Origin: Ancistrus triradiatus
Taxonomy: Eukaryota > Chordata > Actinopteri > Siluriformes > Loricariidae
NCBI GenBank assembly: GCA_025084515.1
Contig: JAJAGP010000371.1
Span: forward strand, 62,001-126,000
Length of the DNA: 64,000 bases
Direction of reading: 5' to 3'
In this document: one piece after another, positions 45,329-56,699 of the stretch
Layout of the letters: every line of letters starts with the position of its first letter
Position numbering within the stretch: position 1 is the first letter of the stretch
Made by a program: the position numbers and the translations under genes
Notes under the pieces: generated by a model
Told to the model about the DNA's origin: nothing
Database searches by the model: none
What the model saw: only the letters and a program-made list of their open reading frames with translations

Positions 45329-46943
45329 CTGTCATGTAGCACTTGGTCTCTTGGCTGTTACTCAGTGGATTATTGTTCTTGAACATGTAGAGGTTGAAGG
45401 GCACGATGTTGTTGCTGTTCATCTGCTTCCAGACATCATGGTCAGGGGTGGTCCAGCGGCCAGCCAGGACATCGTAGTCTCTGCGGCCCATGTGCACCAG
45501 CTTTGTGAGGGGTTCATACAGGCCACCTTGATAGCCTACTATGATCTGAAAGCTAGGGTTTGAGTCCAGATAAACCTCTCCAAATGCTGTATAGAGGATC
45601 TGTTTGATCATCAGGCCCGAACCACTGAATACAGCCAGTGGCGTCCCATTGTTGTCACAGGCCACGTAGAACTCATCGCCACTGCTTATCTCCATGGCGA
45701 ACAGGTGGCCCTGCAGGTCATAGTAGAGCGAGGTGATCTCAGAGCTGGAGTGATTGTATATGTGAGTGACTCTGGTGGGACTGGAAAGGTCAGCGTAGAA
45801 GAACTGCAGATGGTGCCCTTGGCTGCTCCGGCTAGACACTCTGCGACCCAAACCGTCATAGCGGTACTTTATGCTCCATCCGCCAATCTTACTGTAGGCT
45901 CTGACCAGCAAGCTGGCAGAGTTGTACTCAAAGAAGTCATTGCCTCTCTGCCTCAGGAACCCATCCTCATCCAGCCTGTACTGGACATCTCCAAGTCGTG
46001 TAATGCGGTCCCGTACGTCATAGCGCAGGGGCGTAAGACGAGCGCTGTTGCCTGGACTCAGGAGGTGCAGGTTGCCATTTAGATCGTAACTGTAGCGCCA
46101 CAAGGGCTTGTCATTTATGGATACCACCTGGATCTGGCCGTCTGCATCATACTCGTAGGTGTATCGTGTGGTGTTGGCGTAAGGGCCCACCTTGAGCTCT
46201 TTGGCCACCACTCGGCCCATGTTATCATACTGCACCATCATCCAGTACATCAGTGAACGGAAGATCTCGTATTGTACCTCCTTGACTCGCCCATACGCAT
46301 CAAAGTGCTTCGTGTGAGTCATCACAGCGGTGGTAATAATCTGATTAATGTCATAGTATATTACCCCAAACTTGCCAAACTGCTCTGTCTTGCCAGACAC
46401 GTCATCGTAGCGGTACAGATCGATAGGCAGCGGTGTCTCATTGATGACAGCCTGCATGCTGGTTACACGGAAGCTGTTGTCGTAGTTATAGTCGAATCTG
46501 GCATTGACCATCCCTTCCTCGCTGAAACGGAAGATTTGCCTGTCGATAAGTGGGCCGATTTGGCGGTAGCGAATGGTGCAGGTGAAGCCCTCACTTTGTA
46601 AGCCCACCGTCTTCAGCATACCTGCTGCCTCGTCGTATGAGAAGGCGACGCGTGTAGTGTCATACAGCAGCTCGAGCAGACGGGAGATCTTGCCATATTT
46701 ATAGATGACTCTACGCCCCGTGCCTTGGTGAATGGTCTGCAGAAGCAAACCATCTTCGCTGTAATCATGCAGCACGGTGGCATTGCCCTCTGGGGGCCTA
46801 TATGTGTTTCTATAGTAACCAATGGAGCGGGTGGTCTCCAGGGTATGCCGGGCCACATTAGGCATGGTGACAGAGAAGAGACGATCATTCTGGTCAAACT
46901 CGAAGATATACTGGCGCTGACTGTACAGCAACAGCACCATGGA
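45329..46943 (-). CDS. tenm4: teneurin-4-like, large exon (RHS barrel and RHS core)
   Basis: A 1,615-base exon of 538 codons plus one base, open throughout. The acceptor TTTCCCTTGGCAG precedes TCC ATG GTG ([17 protein letters not shown]). The donor GTATGTGTGC follows ATG ACA G, leaving phase 1. The exon encodes most of the YD-repeat barrel and the RHS-associated core. Recognisable blocks are [59 protein letters not shown] and the core [15 protein letters not shown], followed by [13 protein letters not shown]. Short stretches such as [32 protein letters not shown] and QETKCYMT agree with TENM4 better than with TENM1, 2 or 3 as I recall them, which is the main reason for the symbol. No frameshift or stop is present, so the gene looks functional. 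Confidence 0.95.
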
Positions 46944-47842
46944 CTGCCAAGGGAAAAATAACAATGTGAGCTTTAGTGCGCTAAAGTCAACGAAGCATGG
47001 TAATCTGCATCACATTTCTGGAAACGGCTTGCAAATGTTAAAGTGTTAAATGTTCAATTCTTTGTCCAAGGGAAGTGAAGGTCAGAGCAAGCCCAGGAGT
47101 CACATTATGCCATGTGATTAACTGCACAACAAACGGTGGGGTGTCACAGAATGACTTCAGGGGGTATACAAATTGCAGATAGCTTGATGGCATGCTGCTA
47201 CACTGGCTGAAGAATGTTGCAGGGCAAATTCTCTTTAACTGACAATGAAACAATCATCCCCTACAACCCCTGGCCCAAACACAAATAAAATGAACTTATA
47301 TGGAGGCAAGAGAGATCATTTTCTCTAATAATTTAATTTGGGAAAGCCATTTTTCTTAGTCTTTTTCCCCTTCAAGCACTCCAACAAAGCAGCACATGCC
47401 AGCAGCTGAACTTTGTGAAAGACCTTACAAGAGACACATTTCATTATTTTAAAAGCAACCAAAATGGAACCCTTATCATTTTGAACCTGTTTAAAGGGTG
47501 AGTAGCTGCAGGTTTTAAATGAGGAAAAAAAATCTGTCTTGCACTCCTCTTAAAGCCCTCACTCTAATTAGCAAGAAGCAGATTTTTATTTCTTGTAAGA
47601 GGGTGCTATTTTGAGCATAGCCACACTGTTGAGCTGTCAGCAGTAACAATACATAATGTGTGCAGAGTGCACCAGACAGCCCTAACTGCTCCTATCAAGC
47701 TAAAACTTGATAATGCGACAAAAAGTCAAAGAACAGAGACAGGGTAAAAGGGTCTGGACTCATTTTACTTGCTCTACTTTTTTTTAACCAAGCATGATGA
47801 TTATCACTACTTTTTTCCTATGAAGGGTTCAAAGCTATTTAC
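46944..47842 (-). other. tenm4: teneurin intron, 0.9 kb
   Basis: Short phase-0 intron between the YLEK and SMVLLL exons. A pyrimidine tract precedes the TTGGCAG acceptor. No repeat or gene is visible. Confidence 0.85.
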
Positions 47843-48139
47843 CTTCTCAAGATATGTATAGCTCCAGGACTTGCCATCTGCGAATATCTGTGAAGTGATT
47901 CTTCCATTTTGGTCATATTCCATTCGGATGGACATGGTGCCTCTCTGAATGCCAGCCACATGCCCGCCAGGGGAGTAGGTGACGTTGACCCCATTCAGTC
48001 GGTTGCTTGGTGCCCACAAGGTGGGTCTGCCTGCAGGGTCATAGTGAATCCTCAGAGTGAACTTCCTGTGGTCATCATACACTTTCTCTGTTCTGGTGAT
48101 GCGGTCAAAATCCATGGACAACAGGTTTCTGTTATGAAC
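47843..48139 (-). CDS. tenm4: teneurin-4-like, internal exon (YD repeats)
   Basis: A 297-base, 99-codon exon in phase 0 at both ends. The acceptor is CACTTTGGCAG followed by GTT CAT AAC (V H N). The donor follows GAG AAG and reads GTAAATAGC. The peptide runs from [19 protein letters not shown] to WSYTYLEK and carries the YD-type strands [19 protein letters not shown] and [18 protein letters not shown]. These build successive turns of the extracellular beta-barrel that encloses the C-terminal linker in teneurins. It joins in frame to the preceding exon (RRLR then VHNRN) and to the following one (YLEK then SMVLLL), as in known teneurins. The intron to the next exon is only 899 bases. Confidence 0.94.
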
Positions 48140-48245
48140 CTGCCAAAGTGGAATGAAACAAAGATTGAATTAAAAATGGATTAATTGTATAGCTAATCAT
48201 CCAATTGTAGCCGCACGCAAACAATGCAGAAGCACAAACTAACGG

Positions 48246-49084
48246 TACTGTGCAAAAGTCTTAGGCCACCACTAGGTTTGTTGTGTAAACAATGGGATAA
48301 TGACCATATAAAATATTTTTCAGTTTCTTCCTTAAGATGCAGACAGAAAATACAGGAAATATGTACACAAAATAAAAAAAAAACTCAAGTTTCACAACAA
48401 AATGGCTTCTGCAGGCAAAAGTATTTAGTGTGTATTTAAAAGGGGAGGTCACACTAAATACTTGCAGTACTGTGGAAAGGTCTGAGGCCACCATTATATT
48501 TGTTGTCTAAGTAATGGTATAATGACTGTATATCATTATTTCTCAGTTTCTTCATTAAGATGCAGACAGAAGATAAATTAAATATGTAAAAAAGTAAATA
48601 TGTACACAAAATAAAAAAACCTCAACTTTCAGAACAAAATGGCTTTTGCAGCCAAAAGTATTTAGCCTCCGAAAAGTGGTTTCTTGGCTGCTACCCTTCC
48701 AAAAAGACCATTCCTGATCAAGTTTCTTAGGACTGTAGAAGGGTCAACTTGGCATCCCAGTGAAGCTGCCAGATGCTACTATTGCTCAAAGCTACTGTTT
48801 TTCATACTGTACCTGATTACGCGGATAAGTGAATGAACGAAAGTAGAGGTGGGAAGAGCTGGGCGAATATTTCAGCACTGAACGCAGCCTTAAAAGGATT
48901 GTAAATGGGTGTAAAGGTTATTACGCAAAATAACTGAGTTAAATTCCTCCGTTCTTGTTTGTTTCGATGTCATCCCTAATGGGGTTACACCACTTACTTC
49001 ATCAACATTATGAAACGTCTGGATGGAAACCCGGCTATAGAATTCCTAAATGATGGTGGCCTACGACTTTTGCACAGTACTGTA
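48246..49084. mobile_element. MITE, family J, with duplicated left end
   Basis: Left end TACTGTGCAAAAGTCTTAGG, right end inverted as CGACTTTTGCACAGTACTGTA. The left 190 bases (48246-48436) occur again as a diverged tandem copy at 48468-48662, starting TACTGTGGAAAGGTCTGAGG. No transposase is encoded. The inner block GTGGTTTCTTGGCTGCTACC is shared with 63076-63541. Confidence 0.75.
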
Positions 49085-49574
49085 TTTCTGAAGGACAGAC
49101 AGGAAGTGATACCATTACTACACGACTGTCTACTAAGGTAGAGCTCAGAATGAATACTCCATTTAATCAGTCACCGTGCCTTTAAGAATGAAATGACTTA
49201 GAAACAGCGAATACTTGCGTGAAAATTAGTCATAGTTTTGAAAGGCCGAGATATATAGTAGAAAAAATCCTATTAAAGGACTCAAATTGCACATCACACT
49301 GTGTCCTGCGCTATTTTCAATAAGAAAAAGCCTTATGACCCCAGATCATGCTGAGGTTAGTGAATAAAGTCATTCGTATGGCGGTAGAAATTCAGAAGGC
49401 ACATCAAGATCAATGCAGAAAGACAGCAAGAGGAGGAAAATGACTCAGTCAGGCTTGCTAGTGCCATTGGTCCAGTTGAGGTCTCTGCTCCAGCGGCATA
49501 TTATACTAGCAAGGAAAAGAAGCAAAACAGGAGCCATTTCCAATCCATGAGGAAAAGAGAACATCACTAATGTG

Positions 49575-49985
49575 CTCGAGCGACTTCGATGGCTGCCCAT
49601 CCATTGACGCATCCAACATAAAATACTTTTGCTAACGTTTAAATTACTTCATGGCTTAAGCCTATTTGTCTGGACTGCTCAACCACTACACTCCGTTCCT
49701 TAAGGTCATCTGATTCCGGTTTATTGGTCACCCACAGGTTTAGGCTCTCCACAGTGGGAGGTAGGGCTTTTAGTGTGGCTTCACCCCTGCTCTGGACTCG
49801 CTTCTGCTTTCTTTCCGCTCTACAACCCCTCTTTCTCAGTTTAAAACTCTTCTAAAAAATCTTTTCTCTCAGCATTTCCTCTATATTTCCTCTATATAAC
49901 TTGTATATTTTGTAAAGCAACCTTGGGTGTTCTGAAAGGCCCTATATAAATGTTATGTAATTATTATTATTAATCATTAATTTAC
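49575..49985 (+). mobile_element. LINE (L2/jockey-type) 3' end with ORF2 remnant
   Basis: Frames encode LERLRWLPIH, KILLLTFKLLHGLSLF and, later, FRLSTVGGRAFSVASPLLW, the conserved C-terminal tail of fish LINE ORF2 proteins (beyond the reverse transcriptase domain). Stops and frameshifts are present. It ends with an AAAGGCCCTATATAAATG motif and an (ATT)n tail. The endonuclease and reverse transcriptase parts are absent, so this is a 5'-truncated copy. Confidence 0.75.
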
Positions 49986-50129
49986 TTATATAGCAGTGAA
50001 ACTCATTGTGTCCAAACATCGTTTCATGTGCCTTGAGGACCAGGATTATCCAGATAGGAATAAGTTACATAAACATATATGTGCAAATGCACCAAAGGCG
50101 TATTTTAGACAGGAGTGGCACCTAGCATG

Positions 50130-50554
50130 GTCTGCTTCTGTAGCCCATCTGCTTCAAGGTTTGACATGTTGTGCATTCATAGATGCTCTTCTGCATATCT
50201 CGGTTGTAAGGAGCTGTTATTTGAGTTACTGTTGCCTTTCTATCAACTCAAACCAATTTGGCTTTGCTCCTCTAACCTCTGGCATCAACAAGGTATTTTC
50301 ACCTAGAACTCTGCAGTTCAGCAGTTTCTGAAATACTCAAACCAGCCTGTCTAGCACCAACAACAATGCCAAGAGCAATTCAAAGTCACTTAAATCACCT
50401 TTCTTCCCATTCTGATGCTCGGTTTGAACTTCAGCAGGTCATCTTGATCATATCTGCGTACCTAAATGCATGGAGTTGCTACCATGTGTTTGACTGGTTA
50501 GATATTTGTGTTAAGCCCTTGAACAGGTGTACCTAATATATTGTCAGGTGAGTA
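50130..50554 (-). mobile_element. Tc1/IS630-type fragment, family C
   Basis: N-terminal part and left end of family C on the minus strand. The plus-strand words TCACTTAAATCACCTTTCTT and GGTTTGAACTTCAGCAGGTC mark the 5' region before the start codon, and the end is GGTGTACCTAATATATTGTC. The catalytic region is gone. Confidence 0.7.
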
Positions 50555-50971
50555 TATACAGTATTACTGGCAATTTAGACAGATACACTTGTCCAATAGA
50601 AGTCATAAATTACATATCAAAACACAACAGTAGTAGTGCTTGCTATGGCCACAAACACAGTCAGTGGTGAAGCAAATGTTTTGAAAAGACGTCTCCCTCC
50701 AAACATCAACAAAGTTGCCTTTCTTAGCTTAAATGTGTTGTAAGCCATTTGATGTAGAAACCATCTTTTGTGAATCAAAACAGCAGAGAAAGTGGGAGGT
50801 TTAGTGTTATGAGCTGATTATATATTATGTGAGTTAGAGCAATTGGATTTCAATCTGTCTGACTGGAGACATATTTGGATAAACAAACCCTTGTCTGCTG
50901 TTGTCCTTTTTTGAATAACCTCAAATGAGTTGTGTAATCAAGGACATAGACATGTACACAGAGTAGATCTA

Positions 50972-52549
50972 CAGTTGTATGAAAAAGTTTGGGCACCCCT
51001 GATAATTTTCATGATTTTTCTTTATAAATCATTGGTTGTCCAGCTCAGCAATTTCAGGTAAATATATCATATAGCAGATGAACACCGTGATATTTGAGAA
51101 GTGAAATTAAGTTTATAGGTTTTACAGACAGTGTACAGTAATTATTCAAACAAAATTAGGCAGGTGCATAAATTTGGACACCCTTGTCATTTGAATACCT
51201 TTAGCACTAATTATTGGAACACAAAATTGTTTTGTAAGCTCATTGACCCTTGATCTACATACACAAGTGAATCCAACTATGAGAAAGTGTTGTTAAGGTG
51301 GCCAATTGGAAGTTTTTTCTCCTCTTTGCATCTTCTCTGAAGAGTGGCAACATGGGAGCCTCAAAACAACTCTCAAATGGCCTGAAAACAAAGGTTGTTC
51401 AACATTATGGTTCAGGGAAAGGGAAAAAAAGCTCTCTCAGAGATTTCAGCTGTCAGTTTCCACTGTGAGGAACATAGTGAGGCAATGGAAGACCACAGGC
51501 ACAGTTCTAGTTAAGGAACTCCCGAAGTGGCAGACCAAGAAAAATCTCAGATAGGCAGAGGCGAAGGATGGTGAGAACAGTCATAGTCAAGGCCACAGAC
51601 CACCTCCAAAGACCTACAACCTCATCTTGCTGCAGATGGTGTCACTGTTCATCGTTCAACTATACAGCGCACTTTGCACAAGGAGAGGCTGTATGGGAGA
51701 GTAATGCAGAAGAAAGCCTTTTCTGCAGACACGCCACCAAACAGAGACACTTGAGGTGTGCTACAGCACATTTGGACATCCAGCTTCATTTTGGAATAAA
51801 GTGCTGTGTACTGATGAAACTAAAATTAAGTTATTTGGACATAACAAGGAGCGGAAAAAGAACACAGCATCCCAAGACAAACACTTGCTACCCACAGTAA
51901 AATTTGGTGGTGGTTCCATCATGCTGTGGGACTGTGTGGCCAGTGCAGGTACTAGGAATCTTGTTAAAGTTGAGGGTCGCATGGATTGTAGTTAATATCT
52001 CCAGATTCTTGAGAACAATGTTCTAGAATCAGTGACAAAGTTGCTCCGAGGCCAACGGCCCCAAACCCTGCTCAAAATCTACTAAGGCATTCATGCAGAG
52101 GAACCAGTACAACGTTCTGGAATGGCCATATCAGTCCCCCAGACATGAATATTACTGAAAATGTGGGCTGTCCATGCTCGGAAACCATCAAACATGACTG
52201 AACTGGAGATGTTTCTAAAGAAGAATGGTCCAAAGCACCTTCAACCAGAATCCAGACTGGAAGCTGTAGGAAGCGTTTAGCGGCTGTTATTTCTACAAAA
52301 GGAGGATCTACTAAATATTGATGTCATTTTTCTGTTGGGGTGCCCAAATTTATGCACCTGCCTAATTTTGTTTGAATAATTACTGCACACTTTCTGTAAA
52401 TCCTATAAACTTCATTTCACTTCTCAAATATCACTGTGTTCATCTGCTATATGATATATTTAACTCAAGATGCTGATCTGAACAACCAATGATTTATAAA
52501 CTAAAATCATGAAAATTATCAGGTGTGCCCAAACTTTTTCATATGACTG
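50972..52549 (+). mobile_element. Tc1-like element, family I, full length
   Basis: A 1,578-base element flanked by TA (50970-50971 and 52550-52551). Ends CAGTTGTATGAAAAAGTTTG and CAGTCATATGAAAAAGTTTG (inverted). The inverted repeats run for about 200 bases and include ATTCAAACAAAATTAGGCAG in both. It carries a transposase pseudogene on the plus strand. Confidence 0.92.
51352..52321 (+). pseudogene. Tc1 transposase pseudogene (family I)
   Basis: Starts MGASKQLSNGLKTKVVQHYG, then frameshifts. HTH residues RFQLSVSTVRNIVRQWKTTG follow, then an open part FWNKVLCTDETKIKLFGHN with the first Asp, TVKFGGGSIMLWDCVAS, and decayed later blocks ending KGGSTKY and TGA at 52319-52321. The second Asp block (normally QQDNDPKH) is deleted near 52075, so even repaired frames would lack a catalytic residue. 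Confidence 0.85.
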
Positions 52550-55500
52550 TATACTCATATTCTCTGTATTAATTTACTTGACTCACAGGCCACTGAGAAT
52601 AACAAATAGAAACAGATTTCAACTGTACAGTAAAGTTTAGTGCTGAAGTACAGTGTGTACAGTTTCAATCTTTGTCTTGTACACACTAAAATTGTTTTGT
52701 AAAATACAAAAAGATACATACTCTTACTCAACTCTTACACCTTACACCACTGTAGAGAACATTTCCAATACATAGCCTTAACCCTAACCCAAGACCTTCT
52801 CATATAATAAGACAAACTGGTTATACTAAGAAGACTAGGCAACAGACCATCTGCTATTTTTTTTCAAAACTGCATTGTAATGAAATCAGTTTCTTTCAGT
52901 TTCCCTTTATTCAACACCATGATTACAACAGGCTGATCGCTCCAGGGATATAGGCACCGAGCTCGGCATGGTTCTCTACACATCTTAGCAAAGTCTTAAA
53001 GCAGCTTTATTGGCTGTTCTTGGCTGCTGTCCAGTGGCACAGGAGAACTCTGCGAGGAACAGTGTGAAAGTACTCCTGCATCTCGCATGCAAGCTGGAAG
53101 CCCTCGCCTGTGACAGGACAATTACACCTGGGCCAATTAATGTCACTAATACCCATTTGAGAGGATTATTTTACACTAAAAGTAAGGAGCTCATGAATAG
53201 GAGAATTGTCAGCAGGGGACCCAGCATGAAGCAAGACAGAGACATTGTTCCTTTGACACCTCTCTCGCACCTCCTGAAGTGAACTGCAGTGGCTTGCAGT
53301 TCTCTTACTCCTCCTTTAATTATTCTTACGTACTACGACAGAGACACATGAGCGAGAAACAAAAGCTTCACGCAATCCGATGCCCAACATTAACCGGTGA
53401 CTGCCATACTGCCATAAAAGGGAGTCAAAAGCAGGGTCTGCTTTCAAAAGCCTTGTGAAAAAAGGTGGACTCATTTTGATGAAGCTTGAGCTGCTGAGCG
53501 GGAAGGCTGACTGAACATGCCAAGATCTGGCTAAGCAAAGGTCCAACAGACTGGAAAAGAACTCCTGGCAGGGAGATCCCAGGCTTTGGAAGAATACAAG
53601 CGCACTCAAAGGGAAATGGAAATTCCTCTAAATTGACTCAGTAAAGGAAAAATAAAGGGGGTATAAGGAGATTTTAGGTTGTAACTCACAAGAGCTGTTT
53701 GAAGATCCCAAGTAGGACTTGATGACCGATTGCTACATTTGTTTCAGTCAATCAACATGGGCTTTAAAAACCCCGCATTAACAGAAATCTGCAAGTCTGC
53801 TCTTTGTTTTCTCGTCGAGATACACTTTTGTTTACTCTTACATCTGATTGCATCCATCCCTTCCACCCCGAACGGGTCCCAAATGTTACCCTGATCACAA
53901 CGGTAATCTTATTTGTTCGAGCAAACAAGTGTGCCTGCGTGTTTGCTGTGTCTGTCTGGAGGCGGAATGACACTGTTCTCATAAAGGCTCTCCCATAGAC
54001 TCTGAATGCAGGATTTGCAACTGAGGCTTCAAGGGTGGCTTTCTGGATTTGAGCAATTTAGGAGCTTCACACGGTGAGCAGCAGAGAGAAAATTTCCCCC
54101 ATTACGCTCCCAAAGCTTTTGGACAGATAGGTGGCCGTGTTGCCATAGAGAGAAGCAGCATTGCAAAGGCTTGGCGGTTGAAGCCATGAGCTTTCCTGAC
54201 AGCATGGGGTTGCCACGGTGATGGGCACATGACACTGGCACAGAGGCTTCAGTGGGGCTGCCACTGACCTGCTTCTTAATAGGACATGGGAAAGACAGGG
54301 TGTGTGTGTGTACCAGTGTGATAGTTGGAGAACAGCCAGGCAAACAAAAACTCTTTCTTTAGCTTTGCTGTCTTGGAAACAGCTGCTATCCACTGACAGA
54401 ATGGCACCTTGTGCCAGCTATGTGTTTACTCTTTTACATTTCAAAACATCCCGGCTTGATCAAGTTTGCTTATTCAAACACTCGGGTGGGTAAAAGGAGA
54501 AAAAGGAAGACGTCCCTGGAAACGCAGCGAAGCAATTTCTGCTGCTGTCCCACAGTTCAAATCGCAAATGGGCCGTCGTGCGGCATGCAGACTTAGTCAG
54601 TGGAGTGACGCCATTTTCCCATTATTGGCGAATGACTTGCTGTTATTACAGCGCTGGCAGATGAGCGCGGGCCGTGCCGTGTGGTAACTGGGTCGCAAAC
54701 TTTGATTGGTCGCATTATTACCTCTCTGGAGGTCGGACTGCATCGGCCAGAACTGAGGTGACACGATCTCTCTCCCCAGAGCAACGACTCGACTGAATAA
54801 GGCCAGCGGCTGAGACTTGGCAAGAAGCAGCTCTCATTTTCCACAGATTCTACACTATGCTGCATGATGGAGATGTCAGATGTAGTAGAATGGGGGACGC
54901 CTGTGGGTTTCATTCATCAGGGGAATCGGCAGTGCCCTAGCTGTCGACCCGGCCCTCAGGGGCAGAAAGGCTGCACCATGATGGATTGACTGCTAAAACG
55001 TACACACATACACACGCTCACACATGCTCAGTGACCTTGGAGAACAGCTCTAATGCTGCTCTAATGCTGCTGCGGCCAGGTCACGGCATAACAGAGCAAT
55101 CAGAAAAACAGGCCTCGTTCTAAAAGACCTCGATTGGAAGGAATATTACAGTTAATTGGCAATCACAGCCAGAACTGAGGTTTCAGTGCTTAGATCAATC
55201 AGTATGCATCCGAGAAACTTATATTCATGAAAAATTCATCCTGCCAACATGGCTTGGCCGCGTGCAATTACTGCTCACTGTGAAGGCTTCGTTGGCAGGC
55301 CCAGTCTGTGGGATGTGTGTTTGTGTTACTGTATCTGCCAGGCCACAGCGGGCACGTTTCTATATGTGCTAAGGGCTGTGTGTGGGCATGTGTCATACCA
55401 CTGGGATTTATAATGTGTGCGAGCATGTGAATAGCAACAGGGACTGTATAACTTCAGTGGGCGATGAGTGGCAAAGCGGAATGCGTTCGCCAACGTGTGT

Positions 55501-55617
55501 GGACACCGCGTCAGGTTCTCCCACGAGAACAAATGGTCTGTGCCCAATAATACAACATGGCCAGTTCATACTCATTCCGAAGGAGTGTGCGCATGCACGT
55601 TGTAAACACATCCTCAC
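52550..55617. other. repeat-poor intronic stretch, candidate conserved non-coding DNA
   Basis: No transposon, SINE or microsatellite is recognised over about 3 kb, in contrast with the neighbouring 3 kb. From about 52880 the composition is closer to balanced, with long unique-looking blocks (for example around 53090-53170 and 54590-54760). Reading frames are short and lack homology. The 55400-55617 part is intron adjacent to the donor. Confidence 0.4.
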
Positions 55618-55853
55618 CCTGAGTCGGCGTCCGTACACCGTGACCTGTCCCCTCGCTTGCTCCTTCCGCTGTCTCCACTCCACCAAGTTGAGCCCATTGT
55701 CTATGGGGAGGGTGACGTTCCTCTTGCTGACTGTTGGATTTACAGTACCGGAGAGCAGGTGCGGTTCCGTGTGCAACGATACCTCCATGCCATTAGCTAG
55801 AACCAAGCGCAGCGATCCATCAAGTCCAATGTAGTAACTGTTCTTGACTTGAT
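55618..55853 (-). CDS. tenm4: teneurin-4-like, internal exon (first in window)
   Basis: This is the most 5' exon of the teneurin gene seen here. Teneurins are single-pass type II transmembrane adhesion proteins that bind latrophilins and other teneurins at synapses. The exon begins in phase 1: AT completes a split Asp codon after an acceptor ending CACATCACAG. It encodes 78 further codons, opening [16 protein letters not shown] and closing VTVYGRRLR, and ends at AGG before a GTGAGG donor. The peptide contains the teneurin segments [20 protein letters not shown] and [17 protein letters not shown], which belong to the YD-repeat (RHS) barrel in the extracellular part. A long open extension past the donor, and another upstream of the acceptor, are intron. 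The family is certain. The paralogue rests on resemblance to vertebrate TENM4 as I remember it. Confidence 0.93.
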
Positions 55854-55917
55854 CTGTGATGTGCAGAAAATAAAGCAAGAGGTAGATTAGGTCCAGAATG
55901 TGTTTTGATATACACTC

Positions 55918-56699
55918 ATATATACACTTTATTAGATACACCTCCTCATTTCTACACTCACTGTCCATTTTAGCAGTTCCACTTACCATCTAGGTTCACT
56001 TTGTAGCTCTACAATTACAGACTGTAGTCCATCTTTTTCTCTACATACTGTGTTAATCCCCTTTTCTCTGATCTCTAATGGTCAGGACCCCCACAGGACC
56101 AGCACCACATTGCAATGACACTGACGTGGTGTTCGTGTGTGTTGTGCTGGTATGAGTGGATCAGACACAGCAGTGCTGCTGGACTTTTCAAACACTCTAG
56201 TATTGTTGCTGGACTGAATATAGTCCACAGACCTAAAATGTCCAGCCACCAGCATCCTGTAGGCAGCATCTTGTGAGCACTGATGAAGGATTAGAGGATG
56301 ACTAACGCAAACTGAACACCAGATGAGCTGCTGTCTCTGACTTTACAAGGTGGGCCAATATGGCACAGTGAGGGAACACAGTGTTTAAAACTCGAGCTGC
56401 ACTGCTGTGTCTGATCCACTCATGCCAACACAACACACACACCAACACCACCACCACCACATCAGTGTCAGTGCAGTGCTGACAATGATCCACCACCCAA
56501 ATAGTGCCTGATCTATGGTGGTCCTGACCATTAGAGAATAGAGAAATGAGACGAACAAAGTATTCAGACAAACAGATGGATTACAGTCTGTAATTGTAGA
56601 ACTACAAAGTGCTTCTATATGGTAAGTGGAACTAATAAAATGAACAATGAGTGTAGAAACAAGGTGGTGTACCTAATAAAGTGATCGGTGAGTGTATAT
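55918..56699. mobile_element. foldback MITE, family G, copy 2
   Basis: Two inverted arms of about 350 bases. Left CTTTATTAGATACACCTCCT continuing to CAATTACAGACTGTAGTCC, right CAGTCTGTAATTGTAGAACT continuing to GGTGTACCTAATAAAGTG. The central part contains GAGTGGATCAGACACAGCAG against its inverse. No coding capacity. Starts 65 bases upstream of the first exon here. Confidence 0.85.

Larger units (their letters stand above)
48140..55617 (-). other. tenm4: teneurin intron, 7.5 kb
   Basis: Bounded by a GTGAGG donor at 55617 and a TTTGGCAG acceptor at 48140. It carries a MITE with a duplicated end (48246-49084), a LINE 3' fragment (49575-49985), a Tc1-like fragment (about 50130-50554) and a full-length dead Tc1 element (50972-52549). 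From 52550 to 55617 no transposon is recognised. Confidence 0.85.

Noticed and set aside
45705..46601. Plus-strand reading frames of 109-125 codons across the large RHS exon
   Set aside because: Shadow frames opposite a long conserved coding exon. No independent start context or homology.
55854..55989. Upstream extension of the first exon's open frame
   Set aside because: A clear acceptor (CACATCACAG) and the teneurin peptide both begin at 55853. The extension is intron plus the foldback MITE.
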